DNA of 64,000 bases, from NCBI GenBank assembly GCA_029976025.1, contig JARKNX010000124.1:1-64000 (forward strand). The letters are read 5' to 3'. Both the position numbers and the translations under genes were made by a program. Positions 57,314 through 64,000 of the stretch are shown in pieces (position 1 is the stretch's first letter; every line of letters begins with the position of its first letter). The notes under the pieces are model-generated. The model ran no database searches and was not told where the DNA came from. It was given only the letters and a program-made list of their open reading frames with translations. Source of the stretch: Aggregatilineales bacterium (GTDB lineage Bacteria > Chloroflexota > Anaerolineae > Aggregatilineales > Ch27).

Positions 57314-59584
57314 TCAATTCCGCAGCATCCGCATCCCATTGAAGATAACAATCAGGGACGCACCCACGTCGGCGAACACAGCGACCCACAGGCTGGCTAC
57401 GCCCAGCAGGGCCAGCACAAACACGGCGGCTTTGATACCCAGGCTCAGCGCGATGTTCTGGTGGATGATTGCCCGGGTGCGCCGGCTCAGGCGCACAGCG
57501 ACCGGCAGGCGGCTGAGATCGCTCTGCATCAGCACGATATCCGCTGTCTCCATGGCTTGCGTTGCGCCCCGGTTCCCCATAGCAATGCCGACAGTCGCGG
57601 CTGCCAGAGCGGGAGCGTCGTTGATGCCATCGCCGACCATCGCCGTTGAACCGTACTCGCGCTCCAGGCCCTGCACGGCCTCCAGCTTGTCGCCGGGGAG
57701 CAGCTCCGCCCGGACATCGTCGACGCCGACGCGGGCAGCAATCGCCCGGGCGGCGCTGGCATTGTCGCCTGTCAGCATCACGGTCTTGGGGGCGGGACGC
57801 AGCGCATGAAGCTCGGCCAACGCCGCCTGACTGGCGGGCCGGACCTGATCGGCTACCGAGAGCACCCCCCGCACTACAGAATTGTCGGCCAGAAGCATAA
57901 CGGTCTGACCCTGATTCTCCAGCGCGGACGCCGTCTGGCACAACGGGTCCAGGTGAGGAATGTGCGTGTCAAAGAAGACATGGCTGCCGATCGTGATGGC
58001 ACGCCCGTTGACAGAGCCGCGCACGCCGGCTCCGGTCAGGCTGGTGACATTCTGGGCGGCGGGGTAACGGTTGAGCAGTTGGGAGTCTTCCGCCGCGGTA
58101 ACGACGGCCTGCGCCAGGGGATGCTCCGACCGCCGCTCGACTGCGGCGGCCAGGGCCAGCAGATCGCGGCATGGCTCGCAATCTGGCCCGGCCTGTCCGG
58201 TCTGGCAGTCTGTTGCCTGCACGGCGGCCAGGGCCGGCTGACCTTCCGTCAGCGTGCCGGTTTTATCGAACGCGAACGCCCGAATATCCGCCAGAGCTTC
58301 CAGAGGGGCGCCGCCTTTGATCAGGATACCTTTGCGCGCGGCGTTGGTCAGTGCGCTGACGATAGTGACCGGTGTGCTGATCACGAGCGCGCACGGACAG
58401 GCGATAATCAGCAGAGCCAGCGCGCGATACAGCCAGCCGCGCGCACCGTCGGGCACATCCAGAAACGGGGCGCCGAACAGCAGCGGCGGCACGACGGCGA
58501 TCAGGACAGCCAGAATGACCACAGCGGGGGTATACCATTCCGCGAAACGGTCGATGAAGCGCTGTGTCGGGGCGCGCTGTTCCTGCGCCTCCTCTACCAT
58601 ATGGATGATGTGATTAAGGGTGCTGTCCGCGGCCACCCGCACAACCAGAACTTCCAGCGCCCCGGCGCCGTTGATCGTGCCGGCCAGGACTTCGTCGCCG
58701 GCGGCTTTGGCGACCGGGATGCTCTCGCCTGTGATTGGCGACTGGTCTACAGCAGATTCGCCCGCCATCACGGTGCCATCAACAGGAATGCGGTCGCCGG
58801 GCCGCACGAGGACTGTGTCGCCAGCGCGCAGGTCCGCCACCGGAATCCGGGTTTCGTGACGCTCACAGAACGGGCAGGGGCCGCCGTCGTACCCATCCTG
58901 ACCGAGATGCTCCTCACAGTTGTGGCAGGGCTGCAGCACAACCGCCTCCTGGGGCACCAGGTCGAGCAGGCTGCGCAGGGAGTACCGCGCTTTGTCCGCG
59001 GCAAAGCCTTCCAGCGATTCGCCGAGCGCAAAGAGGACGATGATAGTTGCTGCCTCGCCGGTCTCGCCGATGAGGACCGCGCCGATCGTGGCGACGCCCA
59101 TCAGCAGGTTGATGGTGACGCGGCGGGCCAGGACAAGCTCGCGCCAGCCCGCCGCCATAAGAGGCGTCCCGGTCAGCAGGATGGTGGCGAGGTGCAGGAT
59201 GGTGGCGATAGCCGCCGGTGCGCCGAGGATAGAAAGCAGGGCGCTGAGCAGCAGCAGGGCGCCGCCGACCACGGACAGGGCAGTCTCGCGCTGGCTCAGC
59301 ATAAACTGGAGAAGCCCCGGGGACCGCTTTTCTTCGACCAGAGACGGGGCGGGGGACGCGCCTTGCGGGGCGACATCATATCCCAGCGAGCGGACCCGTT
59401 CTTCGACAGCATCCCGATCGGCATGACCGGTCACGCGCAGCTTGCCGGTCATGTAGCTTACCTGGCAGTCTTCAACCCCCGGCAGGCGGGCCACGCCACG
59501 CTCCAGCGTCAGGGCGCAGTTTGCGCAGTCCATACCGGTAATATCGAGTTCGAGGAGGTCCGGGTTACCGGTCTTGAGTTCCAT
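57314..59584 (-). CDS. Heavy-metal P1B-type ATPase, Zn/Cd/Pb type
   Basis: A protein of 756 residues. The ATG at 59584 has AAAGG 7 bases upstream. An N-terminal HMA domain carries GMDCANC (17-23). The core shows TGES (285-288), the membrane metal site IACPCAL (396-398 CPC), DKTGTLTEG with the phosphorylated Asp440, the nucleotide-domain HP (SEHPLA) and GDGINDAPAL. This set fits ZntA/CadA exporters. Unusual are a four-Cys zinc-ribbon-like insert before the actuator domain (C220, C223, C237, C240) and a second Cys cluster after DKTGT (C460, C469, C472). Promoter and ArsR-like operator lie directly upstream, so metal induction is likely. Confidence 0.93.
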   Translation of the reverse strand: MELKTGNPDLLELDITGMDCANCALTLERGVARLPGVEDCQVSYMTGKLRVTGHADRDAVEERVRSLGYDVAPQGASPAPSLVEEKRSPGLLQFMLSQRETALSVVGGALLLLSALLSILGAPAAIATILHLATILLTGTPLMAAGWRELVLARRVTINLLMGVATIGAVLIGETGEAATIIVLFALGESLEGFAADKARYSLRSLLDLVPQEAVVLQPCHNCEEHLGQDGYDGGPCPFCERHETRIPVADLRAGDTVLVRPGDRIPVDGTVMAGESAVDQSPITGESIPVAKAAGDEVLAGTINGAGALEVLVVRVAADSTLNHIIHMVEEAQEQRAPTQRFIDRFAEWYTPAVVILAVLIAVVPPLLFGAPFLDVPDGARGWLYRALALLIIACPCALVISTPVTIVSALTNAARKGILIKGGAPLEALADIRAFAFDKTGTLTEGQPALAAVQATDCQTGQAGPDCEPCRDLLALAAAVERRSEHPLAQAVVTAAEDSQLLNRYPAAQNVTSLTGAGVRGSVNGRAITIGSHVFFDTHIPHLDPLCQTASALENQGQTVMLLADNSVVRGVLSVADQVRPASQAALAELHALRPAPKTVMLTGDNASAARAIAARVGVDDVRAELLPGDKLEAVQGLEREYGSTAMVGDGINDAPALAAATVGIAMGNRGATQAMETADIVLMQSDLSRLPVAVRLSRRTRAIIHQNIALSLGIKAAVFVLALLGVASLWVAVFADVGASLIVIFNGMRMLRN

Positions 59585-59629
59585 GAGTGGCCTTTCGAAA
59601 AGCGAGTAATTGCGGTGTCGTCTATCAAT

Positions 59630-59649
59630 ATATGAGTATCTATTCATAT
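59630..59649. promoter_or_regulatory. ArsR/SmtB-like operator at the metal ATPase gene
   Basis: ATATGAGTA-TC-TATTCATAT is an imperfect palindrome (8 of 9 positions) of the kind bound by SmtB/CzrA/CadC repressors. It lies about 10 bases after the -10 of the ATPase promoter. No ArsR gene is in the window. Confidence 0.55.
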
Positions 59650-59658
59650 GTCAGCATG

Positions 59659-59687
59659 ATCATATCACACAATCTGTGGCGTGTCAA
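59659..59687 (-). promoter_or_regulatory. Promoter of the metal ATPase gene
   Basis: On the reverse strand a consensus TTGACA (59687-59682), 17 bases, TATGAT (59664-59659). Confidence 0.8.
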
Positions 59688-59737
59688 CCAGGGGGAGGGT
59701 ACACTCTCCTGACGCGGCAAGGGTGGGAGAATGAAAC

Positions 59738-60649
59738 ATGACAGCGCAACCGGTCTGGACGGTTATCGCCGGAGCTAATATGGAAACTAACGTGCCGGTT
59801 TACGGGTTTCCGCTTCAACTGGGCACGGCGCACTATGTCAACAACTTGATTATTGATGAGGTAGGGGGTGTAGCTTCGAATCTGGCGGTAGGGCTGCAGA
59901 TGTTGGGGCAGCCCACGCAGGTCGTGTCCGTGGTCGGACAGGACTTCCTGGGTACGGAGGTGCTCTGGCGCCTGACCGAATACGGGATAGTGACCCGGCA
60001 TATCCGCACGGACTGGGAACGTTCGCCCCGGACGGTTATTCTGGTGGCTCCGAATGGTGAACGCCAGCTTCTGTGCGATTTTGGCAGCGCCTCAGCCTAC
60101 CGCTATCCGGACGAAGATTTGCATCTGGCGCTTGAGCAGGCCGGCAAGTGGGTTTATACCTCCACTCACGACTGGGTGCGTTATGCCGCGCACACGGCGC
60201 ACAACATGGGAAAGTTCGTGGCGACCGATGTGCACGATGTGCTGGATGTCGATGACTACCACCGCGATTTCTACCTTTCCGCGGACCTGATTTTCGTCAG
60301 CCTGGAGCGCCTCCGGCCGCCTCTGGAAGAATACGCGCAGCACCTGCACGACGGATTCGGGGTGGAGTGGGTGGTGGGCATGGATGGCGCGCGCGGCGCA
60401 TGGCTGGTTAATGCGGCCCGGGGGGAGGCGCAGCACTTCCCGGCGGAGCGCGTGGCGCATGTCGTTGATACGGTGGGGGCGGGCGATTCGTTGGCGGCAG
60501 GATTCTGTGCGGCCCTCTCAGCAGGTTTGAAGATGGAGGAGTGTCTGCAAATCGGGCAGAAAGTTGCTGCTTATAAGATTCAGCACCGGGGGACACTGGC
60601 TTTTCCTGCTCCTGAAAGCGTCGGATTACCGGCACTTCCGCGCGAGTGA
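59738..60649 (+). CDS. PfkB-family carbohydrate kinase
   Basis: A protein of 303 residues. GGVASNLAVGLQMLGQPTQVVSVVGQDFLG is the PfkB N-terminal signature and DTVGAGDSLAAGFCAAL the C-terminal one, with the catalytic base Asp and the anion hole GAGD. The enzyme phosphorylates a sugar or nucleoside; ribokinase-like or adenosine kinase-like activity is possible. The N-terminal region VIAGANMETNVPVYGFPLQLG is unusual for ribokinase. Divergent from the metal ATPase gene. Confidence 0.88.
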   Translation: MTAQPVWTVIAGANMETNVPVYGFPLQLGTAHYVNNLIIDEVGGVASNLAVGLQMLGQPTQVVSVVGQDFLGTEVLWRLTEYGIVTRHIRTDWERSPRTVILVAPNGERQLLCDFGSASAYRYPDEDLHLALEQAGKWVYTSTHDWVRYAAHTAHNMGKFVATDVHDVLDVDDYHRDFYLSADLIFVSLERLRPPLEEYAQHLHDGFGVEWVVGMDGARGAWLVNAARGEAQHFPAERVAHVVDTVGAGDSLAAGFCAALSAGLKMEECLQIGQKVAAYKIQHRGTLAFPAPESVGLPALPRE

Positions 60650-60720
60650 TGGGTCCGGCATCCTGAGGGTGCTGGCTGCTGCGCCTTGCGCTCGTTTTGT
60701 CGCAGCTCGTAGATGTGTCG

Positions 60721-60749
60721 TTGACAACAGGTTGTTCATTCTTTAGAAT
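60721..60749 (+). promoter_or_regulatory. Promoter of the EF-G-like gene
   Basis: A consensus TTGACA (60721-60726), 17 bases, TAGAAT (60744-60749), about 75 bases before the GTG start. Confidence 0.75.
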
Positions 60750-60823
60750 CGCGTTCGGTAAATCGGCCAGGCTCATGCCTGGATCCAGGCATCCGACCTG
60801 GTTTGATAGTGGAGGTCTGTTCG

Positions 60824-62902
60824 GTGAAGGTCTATTCGACTGATAAGTTGCGCAACATCGCCCTGGTAGGACATCAAAGCGCCGGCAAAACCTCGCTGGT
60901 AGAGGCTATGCTCTTCAATACGGGGGCGATTACGCGCCTGGGCCGGATTGAAGAAAAGAATACTGTCTCAGATTATGAAGAAGATGAGAAACAGCGCGGG
61001 CTTTCGCTGAATACATCACTGCTGCCCTGCGAGTTCAACGGCTACAAGATCAACGTGTTGGATACCCCGGGATACACAGACTTTCAGGGGGAAGTCAAGA
61101 ACGCGATTCGGGTGGCGGACGCGGCCGTTGTCGTGATCGATGCCGTGGCCGGCGTCGAGGTCGGGGCGGAGATTGCCGTCGGGTTCGCCCGGGATTACGA
61201 CCTCCCGGTGTTGGCGGTTATCAATAAAATGGACCGCGAAAATGCCAGCTTCGCCAGTGCGATCCAATCGCTGCGGACGGCGTTCCCGGATTATAAATTC
61301 ATCCCGATCGTCGTGCCGATCGGCCAGGAGCATAGCTTCAAGGGTGTGGTAGATGTCCTGGCGCAGAGGGCTTACCTGGGCGCGGGCAAAGAAGTGGGGG
61401 ACGTGCCCGCCGATATGGCTGATGAGGTGGAGGCAGCGCGGATCGTGCTCGTCGAAGCTGCGGCTGAGACGGATGACGCGTTGATGGAAAAGTACTTTGA
61501 GGCGGGCGATCTGTCCCTGGATGAAGTCCGGCAGGGCATCCTGAAAGCGGTCAGCGATCCGGCGCTGCGCACCGTCCCGGTGTTTGCCGCCAGCGGAACT
61601 CACAATATCGCGGTTATTCCACTGCTGGAGGCCTTCACGAACTACGTTGCGCCTCCTGATCAGCGTTCGTTTGAAGTTAAGCGCGGCGACGAGATCGCGG
61701 TGATGGATGCGCCGCAGTCCGACGATGGACCGCTGGCCGCCTACGTCTTCAAATCTACGACTGACAAATTTGTCGGCACGCTCAACTACTTCCGTATCTT
61801 CTCCGGCCACATGTCTCCGGACACGCGCTACTACAACAAGACCCGGGACGTTGAGGAACGGATTGGCTCGCTCCTCACCATGCGCGGCAAGGAACAGATC
61901 ACGGTTGAGGCGCTGCACGTTGGCGATATTGGCGCCGCCGCTAAATTGACCCGTACGACCACGGGGGACACCCTGACAACCAAAGAGGCCGCCCTGGAAG
62001 TCGTGCCGCCGCAGTTCCCCGCCCCCCTGTACATGGTTGCCCTGCACCCGAAGACGCAGGCCGACAGCGCCAAGATGGGGGCTGTGATAACCAGCATCTG
62101 CGATACGGACCCCACCCTGCGCTGGCGCCAGGAGCCGGCCACCAAGCAGAGTATCCTGGAGGGCATGGGCGAGATGCATATCAATATCGCCATCAGCCGT
62201 GCCGACCAGCTTGGTGTTGGCCTGGAGGCTTCAGTGCCGAAAGTGCCGTACCTGGAGACGATTACGAAGAGCGCCACGGCCGTATACCGGCATAAGAAGC
62301 AGACAGGCGGCGCGGGTCAGTTCGCCGAAGTGCATCTGCGCGTGGATCCGCTCGAACGCGGCACCGGCTTTGAATTCGCCTCCGAGATTGTTGGCGGTTC
62401 GATCTCCCAGCCATTTGTCGCTTCGACGGAGAAAGGCATTCGGCAGACGCTTGAGGCCGGGCCGGTAGCCGGTTATCCGGTCGTCGATGTCAAAGCGGTA
62501 GTCTACGACGGCAAGGAACACCCGGTCGACTCCAAAGATATCGCCTTTCAGATCGCGGGTCGTGGTGCGTTCCGCGACGCCGTACAGGGGGCCAACCCGA
62601 CGCTGTTGGAGCCGATCATGAATGTCCGCATAACTGTCCCCGAAGATAAAATGGGCGATATCATGGGCGACATGAATACGCGTCGTGGCCGCGTTCAGGG
62701 TATGGAATCTGCTGCCGGCAAGAGCACCGTCAATGCCCAGGTCCCCCTGGCTGAAATGCAGCGCTACGGGAATGATCTTCGCTCGATGACGGCTGGCCGC
62801 GGCATCTACGAGATGGAGTTCGATCACTACGAGCCTGTTCCGCCCCATCTGCAGCAGGCGATTATTGAAGCTGCCAAGAAAGAGCAGGAGCAGGAAGAAT
62901 AG
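60824..62902 (+). CDS. Elongation factor G-like GTPase (EF-G2 group)
   Basis: A protein of 692 residues. The GTG at 60824 has GGAGG 8 bases upstream. The G domain has NIALVGHQSAGKTSLVEAML (G1, with VGHQSAGKT instead of the AHIDAGKTT of true EF-G), LDTPGYTDFQGEV (G3) and INKMDRE (G4). The switch I region DYEEDEKQRGLSLNTSLLP differs from canonical EF-G. Domains II-V are complete, ending YEMEFDHYEPVPPHLQQAIIEA. Paralogues of this group are common beside a true EF-G; their role is unclear and may include ribosome recycling or stress translation. A strong promoter and terminator frame it as a single-gene unit. Confidence 0.9.
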   Translation: MKVYSTDKLRNIALVGHQSAGKTSLVEAMLFNTGAITRLGRIEEKNTVSDYEEDEKQRGLSLNTSLLPCEFNGYKINVLDTPGYTDFQGEVKNAIRVADAAVVVIDAVAGVEVGAEIAVGFARDYDLPVLAVINKMDRENASFASAIQSLRTAFPDYKFIPIVVPIGQEHSFKGVVDVLAQRAYLGAGKEVGDVPADMADEVEAARIVLVEAAAETDDALMEKYFEAGDLSLDEVRQGILKAVSDPALRTVPVFAASGTHNIAVIPLLEAFTNYVAPPDQRSFEVKRGDEIAVMDAPQSDDGPLAAYVFKSTTDKFVGTLNYFRIFSGHMSPDTRYYNKTRDVEERIGSLLTMRGKEQITVEALHVGDIGAAAKLTRTTTGDTLTTKEAALEVVPPQFPAPLYMVALHPKTQADSAKMGAVITSICDTDPTLRWRQEPATKQSILEGMGEMHINIAISRADQLGVGLEASVPKVPYLETITKSATAVYRHKKQTGGAGQFAEVHLRVDPLERGTGFEFASEIVGGSISQPFVASTEKGIRQTLEAGPVAGYPVVDVKAVVYDGKEHPVDSKDIAFQIAGRGAFRDAVQGANPTLLEPIMNVRITVPEDKMGDIMGDMNTRRGRVQGMESAAGKSTVNAQVPLAEMQRYGNDLRSMTAGRGIYEMEFDHYEPVPPHLQQAIIEAAKKEQEQEE

Positions 62903-62933
62903 CCCCGACGGTGTAACCGGATGGGAGAATGGT

Positions 62934-62968
62934 AAGGGCGCACCTGTTATAGACGCGCCCTTTTTTGT
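62934..62968. terminator. Terminator after the EF-G-like gene
   Basis: GGGCGC (62936-62941) pairs with GCGCCC (62955-62960), extended by AA/TT, followed by a six-T run. Convergent genes flank it. Confidence 0.8.
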
Positions 62969-62970
62969 TT

Positions 62971-64000
62971 CTATGTGCTGCCGTTAGCATGTTGGAGGGT
63001 GAGCGATTCCAGAAGCGTAGTCGTCCGGGCGACCATGCGATCCCAGGAAAAGCGCTCCAGTTGTTGGGAGCAGGTGCGCTGTAAAGCCTCATGCACTCCA
63101 GGCCGAAATGCCTGCTGAAGACAATCGGCCAGCGCCTCTTCATCGTTATAGGGGACCAGGAAGCCGTTGAGATCCGGCAGCACAACCTCGGGGTTGCCGC
63201 ACTTGTCGCTGGCGATCACCGGTGTGCCGGCGTGAAGACTCTCCAGAAGCGTATGAGATAGGCCCTCGTATCCCGAATAGAGCACGGTATAGTCGGCCGC
63301 TGCCATGAATGTCGCGACATCCTGTCGGGCGACACGCCCCAGCAAATGCACCCTTTCTTCGAGCGCAAGCTGAGCGATCACGCCCTCCAGGTGGCGCTGA
63401 AGCGGCCCGTCGCCAGCCACGTACAGATGGATACCGGGTATTTGGGCGACGGCCTTAATGAGCGGCTCAATGCCCTTCCACGCTGTCAGCCGCGCCACGG
63501 TCAGAAGCAAGGGGGCGTCGGGAAGCCTGAGCAGAGCGCGCGCCTCTCCCTGGCTGAGGTTTGTTCGCTGCCTGACCGCTGTGGGAGACAGGGCATTGTA
63601 TATCACAGCGATGCGTTCTTCCGGGATTCCCCAGCCGGCCACCATCTCCTTCAGATAATGGCTGGGGACAATAATCTGATCTGTCTGTCTGGCGTTGCGA
63701 GTGCGCTGGCGCTTGAGCCATTCCACGACGGGAGAATACCGTTTCGACTGAAAGAGGTCGATATCTTCGGTCGGCGGTATCAGTCCCAGCCGGATGGCGC
63801 GTTCCCACGCCAGGTCGCCAACAATCTTGATCGCACGGGGAATGCGGGCCTCTCCGGGGATGGGCAGCCCCAGCGAGTTGATGTAGAGGATGTCGGCCCA
63901 CCCGACGTCCCGGCGGATGTTGCAGGCATAGGATGCATAGGCCAGCGGCCGAAGAATTCTGGAGCGTCTGGGGATGCGCCTGACCGGGTAGCCGTAGTGT
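62971..64000 (-). CDS. GT4-family glycosyltransferase (cut by right edge)
   Basis: At least 343 residues; the frame is open to base 63999, so the N-terminus is missing. An internal GTG at 63726 should not be taken as the start, because good coding sequence (ADILYINSLGLPIPG, IKIVGDLAWERAIRLG) lies upstream of it. The C-terminal GT-B domain reads IIVPSHYLKEMVAGWGIPEERIAVIYNAL, LLLTVARLTAWKGIEPLIKAV, LYVAGDGPL and YSGYEGLSHTLLESLHAGTPVIASDKCGNPEVV, which holds the E-x7-E nucleotide-sugar motif of GT4. It probably builds a surface glycan or glycolipid. Confidence 0.92.
   Translation of the reverse strand, partial: HYGYPVRRIPRRSRILRPLAYASYACNIRRDVGWADILYINSLGLPIPGEARIPRAIKIVGDLAWERAIRLGLIPPTEDIDLFQSKRYSPVVEWLKRQRTRNARQTDQIIVPSHYLKEMVAGWGIPEERIAVIYNALSPTAVRQRTNLSQGEARALLRLPDAPLLLTVARLTAWKGIEPLIKAVAQIPGIHLYVAGDGPLQRHLEGVIAQLALEERVHLLGRVARQDVATFMAAADYTVLYSGYEGLSHTLLESLHAGTPVIASDKCGNPEVVLPDLNGFLVPYNDEEALADCLQQAFRPGVHEALQRTCSQQLERFSWDRMVARTTTLLESLTLQHANGST

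Noticed and set aside
60015-60030. A third LexA box at GGGAACGTTCGCC
   Set aside because: The half-sites GAAC and GTTC are adjacent without the four-base spacer, and the site is inside the PfkB coding region.

Overview
The window is GC-rich chromosomal DNA, most likely from a member of the Chloroflexota (Anaerolineae-like). This is an inference from gene content, not from a marker gene. It rests on an archaeal-type HMG-CoA synthase beside a class II HMG-CoA reductase, secreted proteins with long Thr/Pro linkers and LysM or DUF3048 domains, an EF-G-like paralogue, a MurF-racemase fusion and a serine hydroxymethyltransferase-GcvT fusion. No insertion sequence, prophage, CRISPR array, rRNA or tRNA was recognised. 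Coding density is high and standard sigma-70-type promoters (TTGACA-N17-TATAAT-like), SD sites, TGATG/ATGA overlaps and hairpin terminators are visible.

Layout. 1-8 kb: a truncated radical SAM gene, a YghO/BcerS-like acyltransferase, an unknown protein, a degenerate M50-like membrane protein, a double-GNAT protein, a bacterial serine palmitoyltransferase-like enzyme, then on the other strand inositol-3-phosphate synthase and a CPBP protease; together they suggest sphingolipid (perhaps inositol-ceramide) synthesis. 8-13 kb: a polysaccharide deacetylase with a 21-bp repeat tail, a GAF histidine kinase, a single-domain receiver with Glu in place of the phospho-Asp, and an MFS protein. 13.3-18.5 kb: a mevalonate-entry cluster (HMG-CoA reductase, NIF3/CutA-like protein, HMG-CoA synthase, FGGY kinase, and a DUF35 protein split into zinc-ribbon and OB-fold genes). 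18.6-28.6 kb: mixed metabolism and transport.

28.7-37 kb: uvrA and, convergent to it, an unknown membrane protein, both with LexA-type GAAC-N4-GTTC boxes at their promoters; then a TPR protein, a UbiA prenyltransferase and queG. 37-45 kb: secreted proteins, a tgt-uppP-PstS-like operon, and a leaderless-looking MurF-Alr fusion whose racemase half lacks the PLP lysine. 45-57 kb: a tandem glycine riboswitch driving gcvH-gcvPA-gcvPB, a duplicated two-gene membrane glycosyltransferase/ectodomain cassette, and the GlyA-GcvT fusion that supplies the rest of the glycine cleavage system. 57-64 kb: a Flp pilin and a zinc-finger micro-protein, a Zn/Cd-type P-ATPase with an ArsR-like operator, a PfkB kinase, an EF-G-like GTPase, and a GT4 glycosyltransferase cut by the right edge.

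The most unusual items are the pseudo-racemase in the MurF fusion, the GlyA/GcvT-like/GcvT triple fusion, the duplicated GT/ectodomain operon, the SOS-boxed membrane protein and the spt/bcerS/ino1 neighbourhood.
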